NCBI RefSeq assembly: GCF_902459565.1 | Contig: NZ_CABPSN010000001.1 | Span: 992,001-1,056,000 of the forward strand | Direction: 5' to 3' | Source of the DNA: Pandoraea aquatica | Lineage (GTDB): Bacteria; Pseudomonadota; Gammaproteobacteria; Burkholderiales; Burkholderiaceae | DNA: 64,000 bases | Shown: positions 45,018-54,302 of the stretch, in pieces | Layout of the letters: each line of letters begins with the position of its first letter | How positions within the stretch are numbered: position 1 is the stretch's first letter | Notes under the pieces: generated by a model | What the model saw: the letters and a program-made list of their open reading frames with translations, nothing else | What the model was told of the DNA's origin: nothing | Database searches by the model: none | Position numbers and translations under genes: made by a program

Positions 45018-45896
45018 TCAGTCGGCATATCCCTCATAAAAGCGGCGTGCGATCTCGATCTGATCCGCATGCACAAAGGTCGGCGCGTGTCCCACGCCGG
45101 GAATTTCGACGGCGCGCGCGTGTTGCGCGTGCGCCAGCATCTGGTCAAGCGTCGTGCGCGAGAGCAGGTCGGACTGCTCACCCCGCACGATCAATGTCCG
45201 CCCCGGGAACGCGGCAAGCGACGCCCAGAGCATGGCCTCTCCCGCCGCGATGGCCTCAGGCGTCACCGCCGAGAATGCCGCCCCGATCGAGGGGTCGTAA
45301 CGCAGCACATAGCCATCGCCGTCCGCCTTGAGCAACGGCTCGCTCAATGCGAGCCACTCCTCACGGGTATGCGGCCCGAACGCCGACGAGATCGACCAGA
45401 TGTAATCTGCGCCTTCGTCGATGGATGCAAATCGCTTCGGGATACCAACATACTGCCCGATGCGCGTAAGGGCTGGCGCATCGATATGCGGCCCCACGTC
45501 GTTGAGCAACAGGTTACGAATCGGCGTATCCGGCAGACCCGCGAGCCCCATGCCGATGAGGCCACCCATCGACGTACCGAACCAGTCGACGGTCGCGACG
45601 CCGAGACGGGCGATGAGCGTCACCATGTCCGCGACATACTGCGGCACAACGTAACCCGCGGGGTTCAGCAACCAGGACGACTGACCACGCCCCACCACAT
45701 CGGGGCACACCACACGGTAGTCGTTTGCGAGCGCATTCGCCAGCGCGTCAAAATCGCGACCGCTGCGCGTGAGCCCGTGAACACAGACCAGCACACGCGG
45801 GTTCTCGGGATCGCCCCACTCGGCATAAGCCATCCGATGCAGCCCGGACGGACTCAGACACTTAACGTTCGACAGACGCGGCGCGTGACTCGGCAT
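45018..45896 (-). CDS. Alpha/beta hydrolase
   Basis: 292-aa alpha/beta hydrolase. HGLTRSGRDFDALANALANDYRVVCPDVVGRGQSSW gives the oxyanion and loop region, nucleophile elbow FGTSMGG, catalytic His in GVGHAPTF. Its substrate is unknown. It is transcribed toward the RidA-like gene and probably forms an operon with it, and is divergent from the 3-hydroxybutyrate dehydrogenase gene. Confidence 0.85.
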   Translation of the reverse strand: MPSHAPRLSNVKCLSPSGLHRMAYAEWGDPENPRVLVCVHGLTRSGRDFDALANALANDYRVVCPDVVGRGQSSWLLNPAGYVVPQYVADMVTLIARLGVATVDWFGTSMGGLIGMGLAGLPDTPIRNLLLNDVGPHIDAPALTRIGQYVGIPKRFASIDEGADYIWSISSAFGPHTREEWLALSEPLLKADGDGYVLRYDPSIGAAFSAVTPEAIAAGEAMLWASLAAFPGRTLIVRGEQSDLLSRTTLDQMLAHAQHARAVEIPGVGHAPTFVHADQIEIARRFYEGYAD

Positions 45897-46060
45897 GGCA
45901 GACTCATCGGATCGGTTTCCAGACTCGAATTCTACCGCGCTTGCCGCAAACCGTAAGCTAGAATGAGGTCACTCATGAGTCGCATCAAACCGCAGTTCGC
46001 GGGCCACGCTCGTCGACATCGTATTCCTCCCCCACCCTCCTCCCGCACGGAGACGATGCA

Positions 46061-46852
46061 ATGCTGAAAGGAAAAATCGCCCTCGTGACCGGCTCGACCA
46101 GCGGCATCGGTCTGGGCATGGCACAAGCACTCGCGGCACAAGGCGCCACCCTCATCACGAATGGCTTCGGCGACGCCGACGCAGCACGCAAGGCCATCGC
46201 CGATGCCGCAGCGAAGGCGGGCCATACGGGCACGCAAGTCGGCTATCACGCGGCCGACATGAGTCGCGCAAGCGAGATCGAGGCGATGATGCAGTACGCC
46301 GAATCGGAATTCGGCGGCGTGGACATTCTGGTCAACAACGCAGGCATTCAGCACGTCGCGGAGATTCAGGATTTTCCGACGGACAAATGGGACGCGATCA
46401 TCGCCATCAATCTGACGTCCGCCTTCCACACCACGCGACTTGCCTTGCCCGGCATGCGCACCCGCAACTGGGGACGCATCATCAATATTGCGTCGGTCCA
46501 TGGGCTCGTCGGCTCGGCGGGCAAGTCGGCGTATGTCGCAGCCAAGCACGGCATCGTCGGCCTGACGAAGGTCACGGCGCTGGAAAATGCGCAGACCGGC
46601 GTGACGGCCAACGCGATCTGTCCGGGCTTCGTGCTCACGCCGCTCGTGCAAAAGCAGGTGGACGACCGCGCCGCCCGTGACAAGCTGTCTGGGGATGAAG
46701 CCAAGCGTTCGCTGCTCGGCGAGAAGCAACCCTCCGGCGAATTCGTCACGCCCGAGCAACTCGGGGCGCTCGCCGTTTTCCTGTGCAGCGACGCCGCGGC
46801 GCAAGTCCGCGGCGCAGCGTGGAATATGGATGGGGGCTGGACGGCGCAGTGA
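46061..46852 (+). CDS. bdhA: 3-hydroxybutyrate dehydrogenase
   Basis: 263-aa SDR enzyme oxidising (R)-3-hydroxybutyrate to acetoacetate with NAD+. NAD site TGSTSGIGLGMA, NNAGIQHV, and the catalytic S-Y-K set in NIASVHGLVGSAGKSAYVAAKHG. The QVRGAAWNMDGGWTAQ end is typical of bacterial BDH. It is convergent with genes for 3-oxoacid CoA-transferase, so the two together turn 3-hydroxybutyrate into acetoacetyl-CoA. Followed by a strong terminator. Confidence 0.93.
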   Translation: MLKGKIALVTGSTSGIGLGMAQALAAQGATLITNGFGDADAARKAIADAAAKAGHTGTQVGYHAADMSRASEIEAMMQYAESEFGGVDILVNNAGIQHVAEIQDFPTDKWDAIIAINLTSAFHTTRLALPGMRTRNWGRIINIASVHGLVGSAGKSAYVAAKHGIVGLTKVTALENAQTGVTANAICPGFVLTPLVQKQVDDRAARDKLSGDEAKRSLLGEKQPSGEFVTPEQLGALAVFLCSDAAAQVRGAAWNMDGGWTAQ

Positions 46853-46924
46853 AGCGAAAAAGGCCGCGACAAAGACATTGAAGCGACATTTCACGCGCTA
46901 GCCAGCAACGCTGACCACCAAAAC

Positions 46925-46956
46925 AAAACGGGCGGAGAAATTCTCCGCCCGTTTTG
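46925..46956 (+). terminator. Intrinsic terminator after bdhA
   Basis: Stem AACGGGCGGAGAA with its complement and a tight loop, flanked by A4 and T4; it may serve both the bdhA transcript and the convergent CoA-transferase operon. Confidence 0.85.
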
Positions 46957-47084
46957 CCTTGCACAGTCCAACTTCCTACATCATCGACGACCGGGTTCAA
47001 CGGCCCAGGTCATCCTCAGCAATCCGGCACTGCCGATGCCGCTGATGCCCGGCAACCCGGCCATCGGCGGCAATCGCTTCGACC

Positions 47085-47723
47085 TCAGACAGCGCTCGTA
47101 TCGAGCTGTGCCCCGGTCTTCTGCGAGATTTCTTCCTTCGTCACGCCCGGTGCCAGTTCGATGACCTTGAGGCCATCCGGCGTGATGTCGATCACACCGA
47201 GGTCGGTAATGATGCGATTGACCACGCCCACGCCGGTGAGCGGCAGATCGCAGGCCTTGAGGATCTTGTGCGCATCGCCCTTGGCCACGTGCTCCATGAG
47301 CACGACCACGCGACCGACGCCCGCGACGAGGTCCATCGCACCGCCCATCCCCTTGATCATCTTGCCCGGGATCATCCAGTTCGCGAGGTCGCCCTTTTCG
47401 CTGACCTGCATCGCACCGAGAATCGCCAGGTTGATGTGACCGCCGCGAATCATCGCGAACGAATCGGCCGACGAGAAAATCGACGAGCCCGGGAGCGTCG
47501 TCACCGTCTGCTTGCCTGCGTTGATCATGTCGGCGTCGACTTCGTCTTCGGTCGGGAACGGACCGATGCCGAGCAAACCGTTTTCCGACTGCAGCCAGAC
47601 TTCCATACCGTCCGGCACATGGTTCGCCACCAGCGTGGGCAAACCGATGCCGAGATTCACGTAAAAGCCGTCTTCAAGCTCTCGCGCCGCGCGCGCAGCC
47701 ATTTCATCACGATTCCATGCCAT
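47085..47723 (-). CDS. scoB: 3-oxoacid CoA-transferase subunit B
   Basis: 212-aa beta subunit of succinyl-CoA:3-ketoacid (or acetyl-CoA:acetoacetate) transferase. The catalytic Glu is in [35 protein letters not shown] and [22 protein letters not shown] are family motifs. Activates acetoacetate to acetoacetyl-CoA. 23 nt after subunit A; which CoA donor is used cannot be read. Confidence 0.95.
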   Translation of the reverse strand: MAWNRDEMAARAARELEDGFYVNLGIGLPTLVANHVPDGMEVWLQSENGLLGIGPFPTEDEVDADMINAGKQTVTTLPGSSIFSSADSFAMIRGGHINLAILGAMQVSEKGDLANWMIPGKMIKGMGGAMDLVAGVGRVVVLMEHVAKGDAHKILKACDLPLTGVGVVNRIITDLGVIDITPDGLKVIELAPGVTKEEISQKTGAQLDTSAV

Positions 47724-47746
47724 GGTTATCTCCTTGATCTCGGCGC

Positions 47747-48445
47747 TTACTTGGCACGTACCGTGCGTTGTTCGATGCGTTTCTCCGGATGTGCGTTCAG
47801 CACGACGCGCTGAACGAAGATCCCCGGCAGATGCACGTCGTCCGGATCGATCGAACCGGTTTCGACCAGTTCTTCGACTTCGACGATGGTGATCTTGCCG
47901 GCCATGGCGGCCATCGGATTGAAGTTACGGGCGGTGCGATTGAACACGAGGTTGCCAGCACGGTCGGCCTTGGCGGCCTTGACCAGCGACACATCGGCAC
48001 GCAGCGAGCGCTCCATGACGTACGTCTCGCCGTCGAACTCGCGCGTGTCCTTACCTTCGGCAACCACAGTGCCCACGCCCGTCTTCGTAAAGAATGCCGG
48101 AATACCAGCACCGCCGGCGCGCAGCTTTTCAGCCAGCGTGCCCTGCGGCGTGAATTCAAGTTCGAGTTCGCCCGCCAGATACTGACGCTCGAATTCCTTG
48201 TTCTCGCCCACGTACGACGAGATCATTTTCTTGATCTGACGCGTCTCAAGCAGCAGTCCGAGGCCGAAACCGTCGACGCCCGCATTGTTGCTGATACAGG
48301 TGAGCCCCTTGACGCCCGAGTCGCGCAATGCGGCGATCAGGGCCTCCGGAATGCCACACAGGCCGAAGCCACCGACGGCGAGCGTTTGCCCGTCTGCGAC
48401 GACACCGGCGAGCGCCTCCTTGGCGCTGGCGTATACCTTGTTCAT
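47747..48445 (-). CDS. scoA: 3-oxoacid CoA-transferase subunit A
   Basis: 232-aa alpha subunit. The signature [16 protein letters not shown] (about residues 24-40) and [30 protein letters not shown] identify the family. Its promoter lies in the 227-bp divergent region shared with the PAS-LuxR regulator gene, which is a natural candidate to control it. Confidence 0.95.
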   Translation of the reverse strand: MNKVYASAKEALAGVVADGQTLAVGGFGLCGIPEALIAALRDSGVKGLTCISNNAGVDGFGLGLLLETRQIKKMISSYVGENKEFERQYLAGELELEFTPQGTLAEKLRAGGAGIPAFFTKTGVGTVVAEGKDTREFDGETYVMERSLRADVSLVKAAKADRAGNLVFNRTARNFNPMAAMAGKITIVEVEELVETGSIDPDDVHLPGIFVQRVVLNAHPEKRIEQRTVRAK

Positions 48446-48672
48446 CGTTTGTCCCTTTCCCTCGGTTGAGAATTGAAATTATGCCGCGCAAGCGCGCGTT
48501 GCGAGGCTTGCGACAGCCCACACACACCGCGGACCGCGCACCTCATGCAATCTCAGAGCTTACGGTGGCACGCAAATGGGGCACAATACGTGAAATTACA
48601 TATCTTCCCGCGTACCGGGCCGCCACACGCCGCGCCCACGCGGAAGACCCGACCGGACCCGTATCTTCCCCA

Positions 48673-49218
48673 ATGCCGACGTTCGATTACCAGACAGCTT
48701 TTCACATCGCCCCCGTCGGTCTGGTCATTTCGCGCCAGCGCATCATCGAGGACTGCAACCGCCAGCTCGGCAAGATATTCGGCTACGCGCACGAAACGCT
48801 CATCGGCCAGTCTTTTCAGGTCCTGTACCCATCACCGAAGGAATTCGAGCGCATCGGCGAACGTATTCCCCCGATCATGAGCACGCAAGGCGTCTATTCG
48901 GACGAACGCATCATGCGACGCGCCAACGGCGAATTGTTCTGGTGCCATGTCACGGGCCGCTCGCTCGACGTCAAGGATCCGCACGCCGCCGGGCTCTGGA
49001 CCTTCGAAGACATCTCCGCCACACGCCGCGTCGCCGTCGCGCTAACGGCCCGTGAACGCGAAATTGCGGCGCAACTCGTGCAAGGCAAAACGAGCAAGCA
49101 GATCGGCAAAATTCTCGAGATCAGCCCGCGAACCGTCGACATCTACCGCGCCCGCCTCATGCAGAAATACGGTGCCGGCACGGCAACGGAACTTGTTCAA
49201 CGCCTGCTCGGCAACTGA
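48673..49218 (+). CDS. PAS-LuxR transcriptional regulator
   Basis: 181 aa: a PAS domain (about 5-115, FHIAPVGLVISRQRIIEDCNRQLGKIFGYAHETLIGQSFQVLYPS) followed by a LuxR/FixJ-type HTH (LTAREREIAAQLVQGKTSKQIGKILEISPRTVDIYRARLMQKY). It is likely to sense a small molecule or redox state and to regulate the divergent scoAB operon. The ATG at 48673 is chosen because the PAS domain begins there; the open frame to 48328 covers the promoter and scoA. Confidence 0.87.
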   Translation: MPTFDYQTAFHIAPVGLVISRQRIIEDCNRQLGKIFGYAHETLIGQSFQVLYPSPKEFERIGERIPPIMSTQGVYSDERIMRRANGELFWCHVTGRSLDVKDPHAAGLWTFEDISATRRVAVALTAREREIAAQLVQGKTSKQIGKILEISPRTVDIYRARLMQKYGAGTATELVQRLLGN

Positions 49219-49221
49219 ATA

Positions 49222-49641
49222 TCAGCCCTCGGCGACCAACGTGCGCACGGCCTCCGGCAACGGCACCGACTTCTCCGCTTGATAATTCACCCAGACGATT
49301 TTCGCGCCGCCTTCGGCCACGAGAATGTCCGGCGTATCGGCGCGGCGCAGTTCGAAGCGCGTGTCGATGCTGCTACGTCCCGGCGCACCGATGAACATGC
49401 GGCACTCGATATCGCCGGGGTATCGCAATTGACGCAGGAACGTCATGTTGGCATTGACGATGACGGGGCCCTCGCCCGTATCACGCTCTTCCGACGCAAT
49501 GTCCAGCGTTTCCAGCCACGAAATACGCACCTGCTCCATGTAACGAAAGTACACGGTGTTATTGACATGCCCGAAGGCGTCCATATCGCCCCAGCGAATG
49601 GGCATGCTCATACGAAAGACTTCTTTGTACTCAGACGACAC
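49222..49641 (-). CDS. Acyl-CoA thioesterase (4HBT fold), GTG start
   Basis: 139-aa single hot-dog thioesterase. The active-site motif is WGDMDAFGHVNNTVYFRYMEQVRISWLE. It probably hydrolyses acyl-CoAs; specificity unknown. The GTG at 49639-49641 is chosen because GGGGAA lies upstream and the family starts there (SSEYKEVFRMSMPIRWGD); an in-frame ATG at 49611 would give a shorter, still functional fold. Convergent with the PAS-LuxR gene (3-nt gap). Confidence 0.8.
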   Translation of the reverse strand: MSSEYKEVFRMSMPIRWGDMDAFGHVNNTVYFRYMEQVRISWLETLDIASEERDTGEGPVIVNANMTFLRQLRYPGDIECRMFIGAPGRSSIDTRFELRRADTPDILVAEGGAKIVWVNYQAEKSVPLPEAVRTLVAEG

Positions 49642-49891
49642 TGCAATTCCCCATGATGAAAATCGACGCCCTGCCGTGAATTGACAGGGCGTCATGGGGA
49701 TAAAGTGTAGCGCTTCGCATGGCGTGGCGCGTGCCAGACTGCCGAGATTCACCTCGACGCGCCGCCATTTAGGAATGACGAGAGGGCTTGGTATCGGAAG
49801 ATTCCGAAGCTGCCAAAACATCGAAAGCACCGAAAGCGTCCAACGCGTCCGATATACCGCGCGACATCCGGCAATGCGACGGGCCTGCGTC

Positions 49892-50956
49892 TTACTTGCG
49901 CGTCCCGACGGATGGCGACTTGCTGCTGATCGACTCATCCCTGACGGCCGCTTCGGCCTTTTCGACCAGATCGCGCCCGACCAGCGCCTTCCACTTCACG
50001 TAGACGGGCCGAGTCGCGTCGACAAAGCGCTGGCGCTGCTCGGGGGTCAGCCGCGTGACCTTCACCCCGCGAGCTTCCAGGCTTTCCCACATCCCCTGCC
50101 CGCTGCTGAGCAGATCCTCACGCGCCAGCGTGACTTCGAAGCGCGCCGCCTCTACCGCCGCGTCGCGCACGATATCGCGATCCTGCGGCGACCAGCTATC
50201 CCATACCTGACGATTGACGACGAAGACGATGGGGTCGGCCACGTAATCCCATACCGTCAAATAGCGCTGCCCGACAGTATCGAGCCGCGTATTGTTGAAT
50301 ATCGTGATCGGATTTTCCTGACCGTCGATCTTACGGGCTCGCAATGCGCGAATGGCCTCGCCCCACGTCATCTGAGTGGGCACTGCACCGAGCGCCGTGA
50401 AGATATCGTTGAACAGTAGCGAGCCGACAACGCGAAAGCGCAGTCCTCTCATATCTTCCGGCGAGCGAATCGCGCGACGCGAATTGGTCACCTGGCGAAA
50501 ACCGTTCTCCCCCCACGCCAGCGGCACGACCCCCTGCTCCTCCACGCGACGGAAGAGCTCACGTCCGACTTCGCCCTGTGTGAGCGCGTCGAGCGAGCGA
50601 TACCCGCGCAGCAGGAACGGCAGCGAGAAAATGTTGAACTCGGGAATCGCCGACGACCAATTGATCGTCGAGCCGACAGCCATGTCGATGACGCCCTGAC
50701 GCAGCGCCGTGAATTCGCGCGTCTGATCGCCGCCCATGAGCGTGGCGTTGGGGTGGAGCCGGATGTTGATGCGCCCCTGCGTGCGCTCGCGCACCATGTC
50801 CGCCCAGAGCTGCGTGCCCTTGCCCCACGGTGTGCCGCCGTCGGGCACGATCGACAGCGTGTATTCGGCCTTGTAAGGTTGCGCGGCCACTGGCAGCGCG
50901 ATTGCGGCGAGGGCAAGCGCGACTCCGACGAGCCCCCGCCAGCCTTGATTACGCAT
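49892..50956 (-). CDS. TRAP transporter substrate-binding protein (DctP family), orphan
   Basis: 354-aa periplasmic binding protein with a signal peptide (about 1-26, ALPVAAQ). DctP motifs are visible: YTLSIVPDGGTPWGKGTQLWADMVRERTQGRINIRLHPNATLMGG and the helix with QMTWGEAIRALRARKIDGQENP. It normally works with DctQ and DctM permeases for C4-dicarboxylate or other organic acid uptake. Neither permease gene is in the window, so it is an orphan binding protein. Ligand unknown. Confidence 0.87.
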   Translation of the reverse strand: MRNQGWRGLVGVALALAAIALPVAAQPYKAEYTLSIVPDGGTPWGKGTQLWADMVRERTQGRINIRLHPNATLMGGDQTREFTALRQGVIDMAVGSTINWSSAIPEFNIFSLPFLLRGYRSLDALTQGEVGRELFRRVEEQGVVPLAWGENGFRQVTNSRRAIRSPEDMRGLRFRVVGSLLFNDIFTALGAVPTQMTWGEAIRALRARKIDGQENPITIFNNTRLDTVGQRYLTVWDYVADPIVFVVNRQVWDSWSPQDRDIVRDAAVEAARFEVTLAREDLLSSGQGMWESLEARGVKVTRLTPEQRQRFVDATRPVYVKWKALVGRDLVEKAEAAVRDESISSKSPSVGTRK

Positions 50957-51183
50957 GTTGTCCTCGAGATGATTCGGGATCCGACGTCAACGCGACGTCC
51001 TTCGTGATCCGCTGTGCGTCAATGAACGTCAATAAGCGTTCAGGAGCGCCGGGAAATTATGCGCTCGTCGTCAGTGCGCTGACTGCCTCGGACAATCCCC
51101 GATTGCCGCATTGCAGCGAGCCTGCGCAATCGGCCGGCCGCCCTCGATGGCGTTGCCCGGCGGCCTTCTGACGGCCGTTGCGT

Positions 51184-51960
51184 TCAGCCCACCGCCAGAC
51201 CGTCGTCGATGGTCATGATTGAGCCATTAATAAAACGGGAATCATCTGAGGCCAGAAGCAGAATTAACCCATCAAGGTCACCGGGTTCGCCAACGCGCTG
51301 GCGCGGCAGCATTTGAATCAGTTTGCGGCCGGCTTCGGTCTGCCAATGATCGTGGTTGATTTCGGTATCGATATACCCCGGACAGAGCGCATTCACATTG
51401 ATGTTGTAACGCCCCCATTCGAGCGCCATCGAACGGGTCATGTGAATCACCGCTGCCTTGCTCATGCAATAGACACCGAGCATGGAAATCGCCCGTTGTC
51501 CGGCAACCGAGGCCACATTGATGATCCGATGTTGCCGTTGCGGATCGCCCTTGCTGCGACGGATCATGCGCTTGGCCACTTCCTGCGCCACGAAGAATGC
51601 ACCGCGCGTGTTCGTATCGACGACATAATCGAAGTCTTGCGGTGTCACGTCGATCAGCTTTTGCTGGGTGGACACCCCGGAGTTGTTGATCAGAATGTCG
51701 ATGGCACCGGCCTCGGTCTCGGCATGCGCCACGCCGGCACGGATGCTGTCGTAGTCCGTGACATCGAGCGGCACAACGTGCGCCGCGCCGCCCTGGGACT
51801 CGATTTCCGCCCGCAATTCCTTGAGTCGCTCCACGCGACGGCTGGCCAGCACGACCTTCGCGCCCGCCTGCGCGAGCACCTTGGCGAACTGCATGCCAAG
51901 CCCGCTCGACGCCCCCGTGACCATTGCGACCTTGCCTTCCAGATTCAGCGAACGCCCCAT
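51184..51960 (-). CDS. SDR family oxidoreductase
   Basis: 258-aa classical SDR. NAD(P) site TGASSGLGMQFA, NNSGVSTQQ, catalytic S-Y-K in NVASVAGQRAISMLGVYCMSKAAV, and CPGYIDTEINHDHW. It resembles 3-oxoacyl-ACP reductase-like or 3-hydroxyacyl-CoA dehydrogenase-like enzymes of Burkholderiales. The ATG at 51960 gives the family start (MGRSLNLEGKVAMVTG). Divergent from the ETF-quinone oxidoreductase gene, which may place it in fatty-acid or amino-acid oxidation. Confidence 0.87.
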   Translation of the reverse strand: MGRSLNLEGKVAMVTGASSGLGMQFAKVLAQAGAKVVLASRRVERLKELRAEIESQGGAAHVVPLDVTDYDSIRAGVAHAETEAGAIDILINNSGVSTQQKLIDVTPQDFDYVVDTNTRGAFFVAQEVAKRMIRRSKGDPQRQHRIINVASVAGQRAISMLGVYCMSKAAVIHMTRSMALEWGRYNINVNALCPGYIDTEINHDHWQTEAGRKLIQMLPRQRVGEPGDLDGLILLLASDDSRFINGSIMTIDDGLAVG

Positions 51961-52138
51961 CGTCTTCTCCCTCGTGCCTCGACACCCGTTGAGCAACGGC
52001 GTCGCCACCCGGCTCGCCGCTAGAGCTTCCTACCTACCAAATCGCACGACCGTACTATTAATATGCGGTTGCGAGGTGTTCCCCATTCCCGGAAAATGGC
52101 CGCACCCACGAATTCTAACGTTTATAACAGGAGCATCA

Positions 52139-53809
52139 ATGGATCCCAAGCTGCTTGAGCAGTACGGCCCGAGGGAGTCGATGGAGTATGACGTCGTCAT
52201 TGTTGGCGGCGGTCCGGCCGGCCTGTCCACGGCTATCCGTTTGAAGCAACGCGCACAGGAAGCGGGCAAGGAAATTTCCGTCTGCGTCCTGGAAAAAGGC
52301 TCGGAAATCGGGGCCCACATCCTGTCTGGCGCGGTCATGGATCCGCAAGCCCTGACCGAACTCATCCCCAACTGGAAGGAACTCGGCGCACCGCTCGACA
52401 CCCCCGTCGTCGAAGACCGTTTCCTGTTCCTGAGCGAAACGGGCGCAACCTCCACGCCCTCGTGGTTGCTGCCGGCCTGCTTCCAGAATCACGGTAATTA
52501 CGTCATCAGCCTGGGCAATGTCGTGCGCTGGCTCGGCCAGCAGGCCGAAGCGCTGGGCGTCGAGATCTTCCCGGGCTTCCCTGCCGCCGAAGTGCTTTAC
52601 GACGAAAACGGTGCGGTCATGGGCGTGGCGACCGGCAACATGGGCGTCGGCAAGGACGGCGAGCCCACCGAGAACTTCCAGCTGGGCATGGAGCTGCACG
52701 CCAAATACACGATCTTCTCGGAAGGTGCGCGCGGCAGTCTGGGCCGCCAGTTGACGCGCAAGTTCAACCTCGATGAGGGTCGCGACCCGCAGGCGTACGG
52801 TCTGGGCATCAAGGAATTGTGGGAAATCGATCCGTCCAAGCACAAGGAAGGGCTGGTGATTCACACGGCGGGCTGGCCGCTCAATTCGAGCACCTACGGC
52901 GGTTCGTTCCTCTACCATCTGCCGAATAATCAGGTGGCTGTCGGTTTCATCGTCGGTCTGGACTACAGCAATCCGTATCTGTCGCCGTTCGAAGAGTTCC
53001 AACGCTACAAGACGCATCCGTCGATCCGTCATTTCCTCGAAGGTGGCAAGCGCATTTCGTACGGTGCCCGCGCCATCACGGCGGGCGGATTGCTGGCGCT
53101 GCCGAAGCTGGTGTTCAAGGGCGGTGCGCTGGTGGGCTGCGAAGCCGGCTTCCTCAACGTCAGCCGCATCAAGGGTAGTCACGCTGCCATCAAGAGCGGC
53201 ATGATGGCCGCCGATGCCGCGTTCGATGCCGTCACGGCAGATCGCCAGCGCGATGAGCTGACGACCTACCCGGTGGCGTTCGAGCAATCCTGGTTGCACG
53301 AAGAACTGAACAAGGCGCGCAACTTCAAGCAGTGGTTCAAGAAGGGTTTGACGGTCGCTACGCTCATGACCGGCATCGAGCAAAAGCTGCTCGGCGGCAA
53401 GATGCCCTGGACGATTCACCGCAAGAAGGCCGACCACGAATGCCTGCTGCCGGCCGCACAATGCCAGCCGATCGTCTATCCGAAGCCGGACGGCAAGCTC
53501 ACGTTCGACCGTCTGTCGTCGGTGTTCATTTCGAACACCAATCACGAAGAGAACCAACCGGCTCACCTGACGCTCAAGGACGCGAGCGTGCCTGTCGGTA
53601 TCAATCTGAGTGAGTACGCCGGGCCGGAACAACGCTATTGCCCGGCTGGGGTGTACGAGTTCGTGAAGAACGACGACGATTCCGAGCGCTTGCAGATTAA
53701 CGCCCAGAACTGCGTGCACTGCAAGACGTGCGACATCAAGGACCCGACGCAGAACATCGTGTGGGTCACGCCGGAAGGCGGCGGTGGCCCGAACTACCCG
53801 AATATGTGA
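52139..53809 (+). CDS. Electron transfer flavoprotein-ubiquinone oxidoreductase
   Basis: 556-aa ETF-QO. FAD site VVIVGGGPAGLSTAIRLKQRAQE near the start; GAHILSGAVMDPQAL; the C-terminal [4Fe-4S] ferredoxin-like segment with cysteines in YCPAGVYEFV and NCVHCKTCDIKDPTQNIVW. It passes electrons from ETF (fed by acyl-CoA dehydrogenases) to ubiquinone at the inner membrane. Start at ATG 52139 with an AGGAG site. Followed by an intrinsic terminator at 53818. Confidence 0.96.
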   Translation: MDPKLLEQYGPRESMEYDVVIVGGGPAGLSTAIRLKQRAQEAGKEISVCVLEKGSEIGAHILSGAVMDPQALTELIPNWKELGAPLDTPVVEDRFLFLSETGATSTPSWLLPACFQNHGNYVISLGNVVRWLGQQAEALGVEIFPGFPAAEVLYDENGAVMGVATGNMGVGKDGEPTENFQLGMELHAKYTIFSEGARGSLGRQLTRKFNLDEGRDPQAYGLGIKELWEIDPSKHKEGLVIHTAGWPLNSSTYGGSFLYHLPNNQVAVGFIVGLDYSNPYLSPFEEFQRYKTHPSIRHFLEGGKRISYGARAITAGGLLALPKLVFKGGALVGCEAGFLNVSRIKGSHAAIKSGMMAADAAFDAVTADRQRDELTTYPVAFEQSWLHEELNKARNFKQWFKKGLTVATLMTGIEQKLLGGKMPWTIHRKKADHECLLPAAQCQPIVYPKPDGKLTFDRLSSVFISNTNHEENQPAHLTLKDASVPVGINLSEYAGPEQRYCPAGVYEFVKNDDDSERLQINAQNCVHCKTCDIKDPTQNIVWVTPEGGGGPNYPNM

Positions 53810-53817
53810 CGTTGTAT

Positions 53818-53846
53818 CGCCGCCGGTTCGCCCGGCGGTTTTTGTT
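53818..53846 (+). terminator. Intrinsic terminator after the ETF-QO gene
   Basis: Stem CCGCCGG/CCGGCGG with a TTCGC loop followed by TTTTTG. It starts 10 nt after the stop codon. Confidence 0.85.
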
Positions 53847-53862
53847 TGTCCACACAGGAGGC

Positions 53863-54180
53863 ATGATGTCGAGAATTTCCGTATGGATGTCGGGCGCGAC
53901 GTTGGCAAGCGCCCTCGCACTGACCGGCGGCGCCGTCCAGGCCAAGACGGTGAGCTATCTGTGCGATAACCAGCACGTCGCCGTGCTTGTCTACGACGAT
54001 CACAACCTCGGTGGCGATGTCACGCTGTACTGGATGGGCAAACGCGAGGTGCTCAAGCCGGCACGCGCAGCGAGTGGAGAAAAGCACGTCGGGCGCACAC
54101 TCATCTGGTGGAGCAAAGGCCCCGAAGGCACGCTATACACCGCCAAGGGCGAACAGCCCATCACACAATGTCGCGAGTGA
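53863..54180 (+). CDS. MliC-like lysozyme inhibitor
   Basis: 105-aa exported protein: signal peptide about 1-26 (SGATLASALALTGGAVQA), then a MliC/PliC-type beta barrel with VSYLCDNQHVAVLVYDDHNLGGDVTLYWMGKREVL, a C-terminal Cys (ITQC) to pair with the first, and a conserved EGTLYTAKGE. Likely periplasmic inhibitor of c-type lysozyme; it lacks a lipobox, so it is the secreted rather than the lipoprotein form. AGGAGG precedes the ATGATG start (either Met could be used). Confidence 0.8.
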   Translation: MMSRISVWMSGATLASALALTGGAVQAKTVSYLCDNQHVAVLVYDDHNLGGDVTLYWMGKREVLKPARAASGEKHVGRTLIWWSKGPEGTLYTAKGEQPITQCRE

Positions 54181-54214
54181 TCTCGTCAACGAAAAAATGC
54201 GGCCGCAGAAGTGA

Positions 54215-54247
54215 AAAACGCCAGACTCACTGTCTGGCGTTTTTTTA
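54215..54247. terminator. Bidirectional intrinsic terminator
   Basis: Stem AAAACGCCAGAC/GTCTGGCGTTTT with a 5-nt loop, A-run on the left and 7 T on the right. It ends the MliC-like transcript (+) and can end the convergent aroC transcript (-). Confidence 0.9.
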
Positions 54248-54302
54248 TCGGCTCAGCGGGTCGGCTCACCCCGCCTCACTCAACTGACTCAGTTGACTCC
54301 GC

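Noticed and set aside
52136-53920. 594-codon minus-strand frame opposite the ETF-QO gene
   Set aside because: Antisense of a full-length conserved enzyme; Arg/His-rich composition typical of shadow frames.
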